From Fibrobacter sp. UWT2 (lineage in GTDB: Bacteria > Fibrobacterota > Fibrobacteria > Fibrobacterales > Fibrobacteraceae), in NCBI RefSeq assembly GCF_900142545.1, contig NZ_FRBF01000011.1, forward strand, positions 1 to 64,000: a stretch of DNA of 64,000 bases, written 5' to 3'. Numbering within the stretch: the first letter of the stretch is position 1; the number at the start of each line of letters is the position of its first letter. Positions 27,659-35,930 of the stretch are shown one piece after another. Position numbers and translations under genes: made by a program. The notes under the pieces were generated by a model. It saw only the letters and a program-made list of their open reading frames with translations. It ran no database searches and was not told the DNA's origin.

Positions 27659-28540
27659 TCATTCATCCCTAAGGTCCACGTTTACGGACACTTTCAAGGT
27701 ATGCTCGCCACCTCCGGTGATGACACCCTTTAACGGACTTACATCTCCGAAGTCTCTACCCCAGGCGAGTATAATGTGCTCGCAACCTCCAAGCACATTG
27801 TTGGTGGGGTCTAGTTCTACCCAGCCGTGGCCGGGAATGTAGGTGCTGACCCAGGCGTGGGTCGCGTCGGCTCCGACAAGTTTTGGTTGCCCTTCGCAGG
27901 GGTGAGTGCGGAGGTAACCGCTCACGTAACGGCAGGGCAAATGCAGCGAACGCATGCAGCCGATCATCAGGTGCGCAAAGTCTTGGCAGACGCCTTTTCT
28001 ACCGCGCAAGATTTCCTGTGGCTGCGCACCGATTCTTGTTGCCCCTGGTGTGTACTTGCAGTCCGTGTAGATTCTCGTCATCAGTTCAAAGGCGGCGTCA
28101 AAAATGGGACGGCCCTGCTGAAAACTTTCGAGTGCGTAATTGCGGACCGATTCGTCAAACTTGGCGAAAGGGGAGGCGTAGGCGTACATCGCGGCGTCTA
28201 GCGTTTCGTCGCTTATCGGGCGTTCCAAAAGTTTTGCGACATCTTCCCATTTCATTGTTTCACCTTGTTTTGGCGGTTCTTCTTCCTGAACGTCTACGAT
28301 GCCAGTCGTTTTGAATCTAAAGTGCGTGTGTTCCTGCTCGATACTGAAAGCCAACACCTTGTTCCCGAAAATGTCGAGGCGTTCCTGCTGTATCGTTGGA
28401 TTCGGATCCACTTCGATGCTGTGACTAATCCAGTTCTGTCGGCTGACGGTTCGCGGGAGCATGTGGGCGAGGTGGTTGCTGTAAAGAACGGGAAGGCGGT
28501 AGTCGTAGACAGTTTCGTGATCAACTTGGTAAATGGGCAT
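27659..28540 (-). CDS. Transglutaminase-like cysteine protease family protein
   Basis: A 293-aa protein with the N-terminal beta-domain typical of the family (Y.Y..PV..S.H...L.PR) and a C-terminal transglutaminase core. The catalytic triad is visible as Cys in GRKGVCQDFAHL, His in ATHAWV and Asp in ELDPTN. It probably cleaves or forms peptide amide bonds in the same pathway as the neighbouring ATP-grasp enzymes. It starts one base after the stop of the fused ATP-grasp/alpha-E gene. Confidence 0.9.
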   Translation of the reverse strand: MPIYQVDHETVYDYRLPVLYSNHLAHMLPRTVSRQNWISHSIEVDPNPTIQQERLDIFGNKVLAFSIEQEHTHFRFKTTGIVDVQEEEPPKQGETMKWEDVAKLLERPISDETLDAAMYAYASPFAKFDESVRNYALESFQQGRPIFDAAFELMTRIYTDCKYTPGATRIGAQPQEILRGRKGVCQDFAHLMIGCMRSLHLPCRYVSGYLRTHPCEGQPKLVGADATHAWVSTYIPGHGWVELDPTNNVLGGCEHIILAWGRDFGDVSPLKGVITGGGEHTLKVSVNVDLRDE

Positions 28541-28541
28541 C

Positions 28542-30944
28542 TTAAACCTCCGACACGTCTGTGGTTGTGGCGTGGAAAACGCCTGCGCGTGGGGCGTGGC
28601 TTAAGTAGAGCCTGTTTACGATTTCGGCAATCCGTTCAATGGATTTTATCTGAGTTTCTACAAGTCTTATGAGGTTCTCCCTTTTGTTATCAACGGTTTC
28701 TGCAAGTTGTTCAATGTTCGCGAGGCGAAGTTCGGCGAGTACACGCATCAGTTCGCGGTCCAGCGGCGAGAATGTCGCTTCGCTCTGGTCGTTGCCGGGC
28801 AAGTGCTTCGCGGCTTTCCGCAGTTTTGCCACCTGGTAGGCGACGCTTCGCGGGTTGGATTCGTCTGACAAAAGCAAGTCGATGACGGGTACAACTTGCA
28901 ATCGTCCTCCATAGCGGCGGTGGTATGTCATGAGCCCGTCGCCGATTTCGAGAATCGCTTGCAGCAAGCGCAAGTTCGTCATCTCGTCGGTAGGAGCCGT
29001 ATAAAGCAGGCTACTGACCAGTTGCAAGGTGCGGATGGCGCATTCGATTTCACGACCGAGTTCCAAGAAGCGCCATTCGTGGCCGCGCGTCATGGAATCC
29101 GCTGCAAGCCCGGCCACCGCAGCGCTGTCCGAAAGCACTTCCTTTAGGTAAGGCAACAGCGCTGCCGCACCTGTTCCCGCCGGCATTTCTGCAATTCCAA
29201 ATCCGTTCAGATAAAGCCATAAATCCTCTGAAATTCGGTCCCGCAACTGCATGCCGAGTTCTCGAATTTCCGTCAGCACACATTGCATGCCGTTCTTGTT
29301 GTCCTTGCGCAAGATAAAGTAACGGAGTGCGTTTTCGGGATCTTGCGCGAGCCTGGACTGCGATTCGTCTGTAAGCCCTGCCTTCAGTATCCACGGCAAT
29401 TCCGGCATGTCCATCCAAGATTCGTCCGAAAGCCTCACCGCGATGCCTCTTGCAATACGGGCCATCATGTTCGATGCCGACAATGCTCGCCCCAGCCGGA
29501 ACAAGTTCTCGGCCGCACGGCTAGGCAAGTCGCCTCCAGCTCTCGACGGCGTGATTGACTGGCCGGCAGGAGCGAGCAATGAAAAGTTTGCTACGGGCCT
29601 TTCCGAAAGCACCCAGATGTCTTTTTCACCAAGTCCATTGTCCAAAATCCCGAGGCCGCCCGGCATCACCGATGTTTCCTTTGCCGTGTTGACGGCAAAG
29701 AACCGCATTAGCGAAGGCACCGGAGTGAAATCCCCATGGTATGCGTAAACGGTCGAAACCTCCATGGATCTTTCGGCTACCCATTGTTCAGGCGCATTCT
29801 CGATTGCTTGCAATAGGGCGAGCTGTGCCGTTGTTGTCATTGTTGCATAAGTTTTGCATTCGGCCTCCTTGAAGCTTCCGCTATCGCGAAAGGTTTTCTT
29901 GAAAATCCATTTTTCAGGCTCTGCCAACACACGCTCCGCATCGGCCGCGTTCCCGAGCCAAAGTGTTTTCACATCGCGCAATAGCAGTTCTTCGCCTAAA
30001 AGCTCGCGGCAAATCTTCGGCAAAAATGGCTTGAACAGGGGCGTTTCCAGAACGCCTGTCCCGAGGAAGTTCGCGATGGCCACATTTCCGGCGCGGACAG
30101 AACTGATTAAGCCCACGGCACCTTCGCCGCTGTCAATTCGCAACTCCAACGGATCGCACATGCCGTCTTCTACTCGGCGGAATATAGTTCCAATCTTTTT
30201 GAGTCCCATGAGCGTCTTCATGTACACTTGCATATTGCGGATTGCGAGGTCGTCGTTTTCGACAAGCGGAATTCCCAAGTAACGGGCAATCACGGCGTCT
30301 TCGGCGCGACGCGGATTGTCTGGGCTCGATGCCAAGAGAACCACCTTGCTGGTTTCGCCTTCACTTCCGATATTTTTGTGCATGGCGTCTAGGCCATCTA
30401 TCAGCTTCTTGAAAAATCCTGCCAACCGTTCCGTTTGCATGCTGCGGAACAGTTCCGGGAAAGCACGACTCACGCCAATGCGGTTTTCTAGCGCACGTCC
30501 CAAGCCTTCGGGCACTTGCAAATGGTCTGCCATTGCCACGAAAGATCCGTCTTTGAGCCTTGCCACATCGGTCGCCGTCAGGTTCACGAAAACATCGTCA
30601 ACCGGGTGTACTTTCCATACAACCTGTAAAAAGTCCGGGTTCGCGAATAGCAGCGCGGCGGGCAATTTGCCTTTTTTCCAAAGACGTTGTTCGCCATAAA
30701 TATCTTTTGCGAGTGTGTTGAATAGTCTTGCCCTTTGCGCGACGCCCGCTTCTAGCGTTTTCCATTCTTCTGCCGTAATCACGAGGGGAATCGGGTCTGT
30801 TCCTTTGTGGTTGCCTCCCATGCTCGACGAAAGATCGTTTTCGTCAAGAACGTTATGCAAACGCCTGCAACGGTGCTCAAACTCCTCTTTCGAAAATGCC
30901 GAAATGGATTTGATAAAAGTGTCTTCTGTCTCTATGCAGTTCAT
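28542..30944 (-). CDS. Fusion of circularly permuted ATP-grasp and alpha-E domains
   Basis: An 800-aa protein. Residues about 40-480 are a circularly permuted ATP-grasp domain (NLTATDVARLKDGSF, VLLASSPDNPR, FRRVEDG, IANFLGTGVLE, ETSVMPGGLG); 490-800 is an alpha-E domain (LFRLGRALSASNMMARI, ECAIRTLQLV). It pairs as a fused version with the separate ATP-grasp and alpha-E genes downstream, so the cluster holds two ligase/alpha-E pairs. Position equivalents of the ATP-grasp lysine and acidic residues look less conserved than in the unfused copy. No Shine-Dalgarno precedes the ATG at 30944, and the predicted sigma-54 transcript would start only about two bases before it. Confidence 0.88.
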   Translation of the reverse strand: MNCIETEDTFIKSISAFSKEEFEHRCRRLHNVLDENDLSSSMGGNHKGTDPIPLVITAEEWKTLEAGVAQRARLFNTLAKDIYGEQRLWKKGKLPAALLFANPDFLQVVWKVHPVDDVFVNLTATDVARLKDGSFVAMADHLQVPEGLGRALENRIGVSRAFPELFRSMQTERLAGFFKKLIDGLDAMHKNIGSEGETSKVVLLASSPDNPRRAEDAVIARYLGIPLVENDDLAIRNMQVYMKTLMGLKKIGTIFRRVEDGMCDPLELRIDSGEGAVGLISSVRAGNVAIANFLGTGVLETPLFKPFLPKICRELLGEELLLRDVKTLWLGNAADAERVLAEPEKWIFKKTFRDSGSFKEAECKTYATMTTTAQLALLQAIENAPEQWVAERSMEVSTVYAYHGDFTPVPSLMRFFAVNTAKETSVMPGGLGILDNGLGEKDIWVLSERPVANFSLLAPAGQSITPSRAGGDLPSRAAENLFRLGRALSASNMMARIARGIAVRLSDESWMDMPELPWILKAGLTDESQSRLAQDPENALRYFILRKDNKNGMQCVLTEIRELGMQLRDRISEDLWLYLNGFGIAEMPAGTGAAALLPYLKEVLSDSAAVAGLAADSMTRGHEWRFLELGREIECAIRTLQLVSSLLYTAPTDEMTNLRLLQAILEIGDGLMTYHRRYGGRLQVVPVIDLLLSDESNPRSVAYQVAKLRKAAKHLPGNDQSEATFSPLDRELMRVLAELRLANIEQLAETVDNKRENLIRLVETQIKSIERIAEIVNRLYLSHAPRAGVFHATTTDVSEV

Positions 30945-30954
30945 ACATCTAATA

Positions 30955-30974
30955 AGTGCAAGAACTGTGCCAAT
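30955..30974 (-). promoter_or_regulatory. Sigma-54-type promoter of the ATP-grasp cluster
   Basis: The minus strand reads TTGGCACAGTTCTTGCAC, an almost exact match to TTGGCAC-N5-TTGCA with GG and GC ten bases apart. The start would fall near 30946, next to the ATG at 30944, so the message may be leaderless or the real start codon lies further in. Confidence 0.7.
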
Positions 30975-31005
30975 ACTGTTATTGACTATAATCGGGCAAA
31001 TTTTG

Positions 31006-31020
31006 TTACAAGACTTGTAA
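31006..31020. promoter_or_regulatory. 15-bp palindrome between two divergent sigma-54 promoters
   Basis: TTACAAG-A-CTTGTAA is a perfect palindrome centred at 31013. It lies about 67 bases upstream of one predicted start and about 95 bases upstream of the other, distances usual for an enhancer-binding activator site. The activator is not in the window. Confidence 0.55.
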
Positions 31021-31081
31021 TTATTTCAAATTTCGTTCAAAATAAGGCGGGATTTTCTAGTAAAACCAACTCTTTTCTTGT

Positions 31082-31097
31082 TGGCATGATTATTGCA
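31082..31097 (+). promoter_or_regulatory. Sigma-54-type promoter of the acetolactate synthase gene
   Basis: TGGCATGATTATTGCA has GG at 31083-31084 and GC at 31095-31096, exactly ten bases apart. The expected start near 31108 gives a 34-base leader before the ATG at 31142. Confidence 0.65.
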
Positions 31098-31141
31098 AAT
31101 GTTGTGCGGATAAATATTGAGAATGGATAAAGAAATCGTTT

Positions 31142-32782
31142 ATGAATACTGCTGAGGTTTTGATTAAGTCGCTCGAAAGTGAGGGCGTCAAGTACATTTT
31201 TGGAATCCCGGGCGAAGAAACCCTGGAACTGATGGAGGCTATCAAAAAATCGTCCATTAAGTTTATCGCGGTCCGCCATGAGCAGGGCGCTGCGTTTATG
31301 GCAGATGTCTATGGGCGTCTAACGGGGAAGGCGGGTGTATGCCTTTCGACGCTAGGGCCGGGGGCCACGAACCTTGTTACGGGTGTTGCCGATGCAAATT
31401 CCGACGGTGCTCCGCTGATTGCGATTACGGGGCAGGTGGGAACGGAGCGTATGCACCTGACAAGCCACCAGTATTTGGATTTAGTGAACATGTTTACGCC
31501 GATTACCAAGCGCAGCAAACAGGTGGTGCGTCCGGATACGGTGAACGAAATTGTGCGCATCGCGTTCAAGTATGCTGAAATGGAAAAGCCGGGGGCATGC
31601 CTCATCGACTTGCCGTGCAATATTGCCGCGATGGATGTGGTTGGCGAAGTTGCTCAGACTCCGCTAAAGCACCATCGTGAAAATACGGAATACGCAAGCC
31701 GCGACGCGATTCAGGCTGCTGCAAAGGTTTTTGCGAATGCCGAGCGGCCCGTGATATTGGCGGGGCATTCCGCCGTGCGAAATAATGCATCAAAGGCGTT
31801 GACATCGTTCGCGTCTTCGGCGAAGATTCCCGTGGTGACGACCATGATGGCGAAAGGCGTGATCCCTTGCGACAACCCGTATTCGATGCGGTGTATCGGT
31901 ATCCCGCAGAAGGATTACCAGAACTATGTGATGGAACATGCGGATCTTGTGATTGCAGTAGGTTACGATGTCGTTGAATACGCCCCCGTAAAGTGGAACC
32001 CCGAAGGCGACAAGAAAATTATTCATATCGACGAATCGCCGAACCATGTGAACAAGTTTTATCAGCCTGATGTAGAAGTCATTGGCGATATTTCTGCATC
32101 GCTGAATGAACTGTGCGGGCTTTGCCCCAACACCAAGGCTCCGGAATGGGCGCTACGCATTCGCGAGATGATGGTGGCTGACCATTCCCGCTACGATTGG
32201 GACAACAGTTTTCCGCCGAAACCCCAGAAGGTGCTCCACGACATTCGGCAGGTTATGGGCGAAGATGATATCTTGCTCTCGGATGTGGGGGCGCACAAAA
32301 TGTGGATCGCGCGGCAGTACAACTGCTACCATCCGAATACCTGTATTATCTCGAATGGTTTTGCAACCATGGGGATTGCGGTGCCGGGCGCCCTTGCGGC
32401 AAAGCTTTTGAATCCGGACAAGAAAATCCTTGCGGTCACGGGTGACGGCGGCTTTATGATGAACAGTCAGGAATTGGAGACTGCTTATCGAGAGCACATT
32501 CCGTTCGTGACGCTAATCTTTACCGATGGCAGTTACGGCCTCATCAAGTGGAAACAGGAAGAACGCTACGGCGATAGCTATGCGGTCGAATTCACGAATC
32601 CGGATTATGTCAAGTATGCAGAATCCATGCACCTGAAGGGCTACCGCATCGAACGCACGGAAGACTTGCCGGGAACCTTGCGCGAGGCCTTTGCACAGGA
32701 TGTTCCCTGCATTATCGAATGTCCGGTGGACTATTCGGCGAACATGGAACTTTCTGAGTATCTGAAAAATTTGAAAATCTAG
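31142..32782 (+). CDS. Acetolactate synthase, catabolic (AlsS-like)
   Basis: A 546-aa thiamine-diphosphate enzyme. The cofactor-activating Glu is in RHEQGAAFMAD, the TPP/magnesium motif is GDGGFMMNSQELETA, and the FTDGSYGLIKWKQ stretch is typical of AlsS-type enzymes. It condenses two pyruvates to 2-acetolactate. No small regulatory subunit, ilvC or acetolactate decarboxylase gene is nearby, so use in acetoin formation or valine/leucine synthesis cannot be decided. It is divergent from the ATP-grasp cluster and has its own sigma-54-type promoter; it is followed by a 57-aa ORF. Confidence 0.87.
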   Translation: MNTAEVLIKSLESEGVKYIFGIPGEETLELMEAIKKSSIKFIAVRHEQGAAFMADVYGRLTGKAGVCLSTLGPGATNLVTGVADANSDGAPLIAITGQVGTERMHLTSHQYLDLVNMFTPITKRSKQVVRPDTVNEIVRIAFKYAEMEKPGACLIDLPCNIAAMDVVGEVAQTPLKHHRENTEYASRDAIQAAAKVFANAERPVILAGHSAVRNNASKALTSFASSAKIPVVTTMMAKGVIPCDNPYSMRCIGIPQKDYQNYVMEHADLVIAVGYDVVEYAPVKWNPEGDKKIIHIDESPNHVNKFYQPDVEVIGDISASLNELCGLCPNTKAPEWALRIREMMVADHSRYDWDNSFPPKPQKVLHDIRQVMGEDDILLSDVGAHKMWIARQYNCYHPNTCIISNGFATMGIAVPGALAAKLLNPDKKILAVTGDGGFMMNSQELETAYREHIPFVTLIFTDGSYGLIKWKQEERYGDSYAVEFTNPDYVKYAESMHLKGYRIERTEDLPGTLREAFAQDVPCIIECPVDYSANMELSEYLKNLKI

Positions 32783-32791
32783 GAGAAAGAT

Positions 32792-32965
32792 ATGGGATAC
32801 ATTGATAGCCTTTTCACGGGACAATCGGATTTGTTTGGTGTAACCGTATCCGAATCTTCTCGTGCTCTTTCCGTCGACTGCGTTTCGGGACATCCTGCTG
32901 TGTACCGCCATCTGAAACCATGCAGTAATGTCGATGAGAGTGAATCACAGAAAAAGAACTCATAG
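32792..32965 (+). CDS. Small protein of 57 residues, unknown
   Basis: A 57-codon ORF begins nine bases after the acetolactate synthase stop, with AGGAG at 32781-32785 and ATG at 32792, and ends just before a strong terminator. It opens MGYIDSLFTGQ, has two cysteines and a Ser/Lys-rich tail, and no signal peptide or membrane helix. The good ribosome site and position inside the transcript argue for translation. I do not recognise it; a remnant of a degraded gene is the alternative. Confidence 0.5.
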   Translation: MGYIDSLFTGQSDLFGVTVSESSRALSVDCVSGHPAVYRHLKPCSNVDESESQKKNS

Positions 32966-32987
32966 TAAACCTCCTCACCTCAAAAAC

Positions 32988-33024
32988 AAGAACCGCCGGT
33001 AGCGATACCGACGGTTCTTTTTAT
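32988..33024 (+). terminator. Intrinsic terminator after the acetolactate synthase transcript
   Basis: AAGAACCG and CGGTTCTT arms with an inner GGTA/TACC extension and a following TTTTTATT run make a strong terminator. Confidence 0.85.
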
Positions 33025-33037
33025 TATTTTATTGGGT

Positions 33038-33820
33038 ATGACTCATGCCGAACTTGTCAAGCGCCTGTTGGCTGAACAGGATTTGAAGTACCGCGACTTT
33101 CATGCGTCGCTGTTGCCGAACATCGACAAGAAATCGATTATCGGCGTGCGCGTGCCCACAATGCGAAAAATTGCGAAGGAGTTTGTGGATTCGGCGGTGA
33201 AGGGGGCAGCGAAGGGCTCAAAAATCATGCCGAAGGATGTCGCGAACTTTTTAGACAAGCTCCCGCACAAGTATTTCGAAGAAAATCAGGTGCACCTTTT
33301 TGCGGTGGAACGCATCAAGGACTTTGACGAATGCATGCGCCGTATCGAGCAGTTCTTGCCCTACATAGATAACTGGGCTGTATGCGACGGCAAATCGCCC
33401 AAAGTTTTGCTCAAGGATGAGGCTCGCTTTTACGCCAAGATTTGCGAATGGTTGAAGTCAAGCAAACCTTACACGGTGCGATTCGGCGTGAACATGCTCA
33501 TGAACTTTTTCCTGGATGAACGCTTCAGCAAAGAACATTTGAAACTCGTTGCCGCTATCGATGAAAATCTTTTCGACGACGATTCGACTGGGGCTGCGCA
33601 GACTTCGGTGAATGCCGCCCGCCCCACTGACCGCTACTACGTGCAAATGGTAATCGCTTGGTACATGGCGACCGCCCTCGCCAAGCAATGGGACGCAACA
33701 TTCCCCTACATCAAAGGCCGTAAACTTTCGCCCTGGATTCACGCAAAATCCATCCAAAAAGCCTGCGAAAGCTACCGCATCACGCAGGAGCAAAAAGAAA
33801 TCCTTCGCGGGTTGAAATAA
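33038..33820 (+). CDS. DNA alkylation repair protein (AlkD-like)
   Basis: A 260-aa all-helical HEAT-repeat protein. IGVRVPTMRKIAKEF, DNWAVCDGKSPK, VRFGVNMLMNFFL and YVQMVIAWYMA are the family landmarks of AlkD-type DNA glycosylases, which remove N3- and N7-alkylated purines. The WAVCD stretch carries the catalytic-site Trp/Asp region. The ATG at 33038 is preferred over an in-frame TTG six bases earlier. Its ribosome site is weak. Confidence 0.85.
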   Translation: MTHAELVKRLLAEQDLKYRDFHASLLPNIDKKSIIGVRVPTMRKIAKEFVDSAVKGAAKGSKIMPKDVANFLDKLPHKYFEENQVHLFAVERIKDFDECMRRIEQFLPYIDNWAVCDGKSPKVLLKDEARFYAKICEWLKSSKPYTVRFGVNMLMNFFLDERFSKEHLKLVAAIDENLFDDDSTGAAQTSVNAARPTDRYYVQMVIAWYMATALAKQWDATFPYIKGRKLSPWIHAKSIQKACESYRITQEQKEILRGLK

Positions 33821-33870
33821 AAATCCCATAAATAAAATTTGGAATAGCTGAATTTTTGTGCTCTTAAACA

Positions 33871-33886
33871 CGACATTATTTGTCGC
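33871..33886. promoter_or_regulatory. CGACA-N5-TGTCG palindrome, candidate operator A
   Basis: CGACA (33871-33875), TTATT and TGTCGC (33881-33886) form the same arrangement as the site at 36389-36405 ahead of the truncated WYL-family gene. It lies about 60 bases before the first unknown gene. Confidence 0.55.
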
Positions 33887-33900
33887 AGTCGTTATGTATT

Positions 33901-33926
33901 TTTAGTGAATAACGAAATTCACTAAA
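33901..33926. promoter_or_regulatory. Perfect 10-bp inverted repeat in the leader of the unknown operon
   Basis: TTTAGTGAAT (33901-33910) and ATTCACTAAA (33917-33926) flank AACGAA. It ends 20 bases before the ATG at 33947. It could be a second operator or a leader hairpin; no T-run follows, so it is not a terminator. Confidence 0.5.
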
Positions 33927-33946
33927 ATTTTCAAACGAGAGCCATA

Positions 33947-34618
33947 ATGACTAGGATTCTTTCACGCTCGCCGCGGTGGGATATTCTCCAGAATTTCTAC
34001 CGCGACTTCGATAACGGCCGCAAGCGCGACTGTGTTGAAAAGTGGAAAAAGGAAGTGCCCCAAAGCAGGCTTGAACGCGATCTTTTCGAAACCAAGATTC
34101 ACATTGAATTTCTGAATGACCGCCACGAAAAACTGAACAAGGAATTCCGCTGGACCTACGCGAATATGAAAAAGTTCATTGCGCTCGACCAGCGTTTCAG
34201 GGAATTACATCGAAGTATTGCCCGCACCTTCGAGGCGACAAAGAAAGACATTGCCGCACTCAACGCGCAAAAACACAAGTGGTATAGGGAATACGAACTT
34301 GAATCGGAAATCTGCCCTGCAAACGACTGGGACATTCCTGGCGAACACGAATACATCAGCGATTTGCTTTTTTGGTATGCCAATTGGGGCTCCATCAATA
34401 CCTGCTCCAACACGAACGAACACTATTCCGAACGCCACAAGGTCTACCTCGTTCCCGCTTGGAAACAAATGCAATTCGTCGACAAGTTCGTCAAAGACGG
34501 CGTCTCCTGGGAACTCGACTCGCTCCTCTACGACAGCGAATCAAGCCTCTACACCTTCCACGACATTGTCCGTATGAAACCGGAACAATTCGAAGTGTGC
34601 TACACATTGAGATTTTAA
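33947..34618 (+). CDS. Unrecognised 223-aa protein, gene 1 of a two-gene operon
   Basis: No family recognised. It is cytoplasmic by appearance, with no signal peptide or membrane span. Residues about 30-115 are charged and heptad-like, probably coiled coil, and the C-terminal half is rich in Trp, Tyr and acidic residues (WDIPGEHEYISDLLFWYANW). It starts at ATG 33947 and is followed 16 bases later by a second unknown gene. Two inverted repeats in its upstream region, one shared with the truncated WYL-family regulator gene, suggest regulation by that protein. Confidence 0.6.
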   Translation: MTRILSRSPRWDILQNFYRDFDNGRKRDCVEKWKKEVPQSRLERDLFETKIHIEFLNDRHEKLNKEFRWTYANMKKFIALDQRFRELHRSIARTFEATKKDIAALNAQKHKWYREYELESEICPANDWDIPGEHEYISDLLFWYANWGSINTCSNTNEHYSERHKVYLVPAWKQMQFVDKFVKDGVSWELDSLLYDSESSLYTFHDIVRMKPEQFEVCYTLRF

Positions 34619-34634
34619 ACAAAAGCGAGGTTCT

Positions 34635-35294
34635 ATGAGAAGACGATACATTTATCAGCTGGCGGCAACGATTCTGCCGAATGGGTTAGGCTACGACACT
34701 GTCGATCACGACCTGGGAATTTTCACGTCGCTACGCACCGCCAAAAAAGTTCTGCGGGATTACGTCAAGGGCGGAGATTTCTATTGCCCGGTCTATAGCT
34801 TTTCCATCATGTACCTGCCCGTCGACAACGATCTGGATTATGAATCCGATAGGCAAATCAACGTCTATTCGCCCGATGGCAAATTGCAGCTTTCGGAATT
34901 CAACATGATGTCCTGTAACGGCGCTTGGAGCAAGAGCCTGAATATAGACCTTCGCGCCGTCATCGACATAGGCCCTGGCAAAAAGCCGTATTTCACGCTG
35001 TACAACCATTGGAAACGAGGACTCGCGACCAAGTGCGCACGCATCTCCTTTCTGGAACCCAAATACGAACTGGGCTCCTCGTACAACAAATCCGTCTGGT
35101 TCCTGGACGACAACGAGAAAAAGATGCTCATGAAGTTCCTGAAAACAAAATGCAGGAGCATCTTTAGCGACAAGTGCACGAACAACTGGATGAGCGTCAT
35201 CGGAGCGTTCAACAACGAAGTCCAAGGTGACGATGATGGCCGCATTCTGCCCTACGATTTACCCATCCCGAATTACAACAAATTGGAACCGTAG
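34635..35294 (+). CDS. Unrecognised 219-aa protein, gene 2 of a two-gene operon
   Basis: No family recognised. It is a soluble-looking alpha/beta protein, with an N-terminal basic stretch, several Tyr/Phe-rich beta strands (about residues 50-130) and a helical Lys-rich segment (about 155-185). GCGAGG precedes the ATG at 34635. The pair 33947-35294 lies directly upstream of a repeat-rich spacer and a defence-gene remnant; a role in defence or stress is possible but not shown by any motif. Confidence 0.6.
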   Translation: MRRRYIYQLAATILPNGLGYDTVDHDLGIFTSLRTAKKVLRDYVKGGDFYCPVYSFSIMYLPVDNDLDYESDRQINVYSPDGKLQLSEFNMMSCNGAWSKSLNIDLRAVIDIGPGKKPYFTLYNHWKRGLATKCARISFLEPKYELGSSYNKSVWFLDDNEKKMLMKFLKTKCRSIFSDKCTNNWMSVIGAFNNEVQGDDDGRILPYDLPIPNYNKLEP

Positions 35295-35333
35295 TGAGAA
35301 AATGCCTTTGGGCGTTCCCCGGCCAAATCGATG

Positions 35334-35371
35334 TGTCATCCTGAGCGGAGTGCAACGGAGTCGAAGGATCT
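35334..35371 (+). repeat. Dispersed TGTCATCCTGAGC intergenic repeat
   Basis: This stretch begins TGTCATCCTGAGCGGAG and ends TCGAAGGATCT, a short intergenic repeat found widely in bacterial genomes of several phyla. The following bases to about 35475 hold three small hairpins (CGCCG/CGGCG, CTTGC/GCAAG, CCC/GGG) and no ORF, so the whole 35295-35486 spacer looks like repeat and scar material. Confidence 0.6.
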
Positions 35372-35486
35372 AGCCGGGTCGGGCCATACTCGTACGCCGC
35401 TAACGGCGCACTCACCGAGCCTTGCTTACGCAAGTCTCGTCCCTTCGGGTAACTGTCCCTAACGCAGAATGCGATTACGGATTTGG

Positions 35487-35930
35487 TTAACAGCTTTCAA
35501 CAATTTTTATTTCTTCTTCTGTCAATCCGTATAAATCATAAACAATCGCATTTATCTGCGAATCAAGAATTTCTATGCGCTTTTCAATAAGTTTTTTGTC
35601 TGCGTCAGATTTTGTGGTTGATAATTGCTTATGTGTAGAAAGCTGTTGATTAGCTAATGATGATAGTTTTGTGGCTTTTGATTCATCTAGTTTTGCAATA
35701 GGAAATGGTTGAAGGTATTTTGTTTTAAAGCAGAAAAAACCTCCTCGTAAAACATAACCCGTTTGCGAAAGAAAAAACCAAAGCAACTTTGAATTCAATA
35801 AAGCTAAATATGCTTTTGTGTTTACACAATGTTTTTCATCAAATAGTATGGTATAACATTTAGTATTATGATATAAATTTTCTGTATCATAGGTCAGAAT
35901 CTTCTTCAAAAGTAGGCGGGGTTCCCGCAA
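35487..35930 (-). pseudogene. C-terminal fragment of a type IIG restriction-modification enzyme
   Basis: This 147-codon frame is only the last part of a much larger protein. The LLNSKLLWFFL...KYLQPFPI segment is typical of the TaqI-like target-recognition domain and the tail LDSQINAIVYDLYGLTEEEIKIVE is the usual ending of Eco57I/BREX PglX-like methyltransferase-nucleases. The methyltransferase and nuclease parts are missing and the frame begins at a TTG inside the preceding gene's tail. The homologous sequence appears to begin at about 35928, which marks the breakpoint. Confidence 0.75.
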
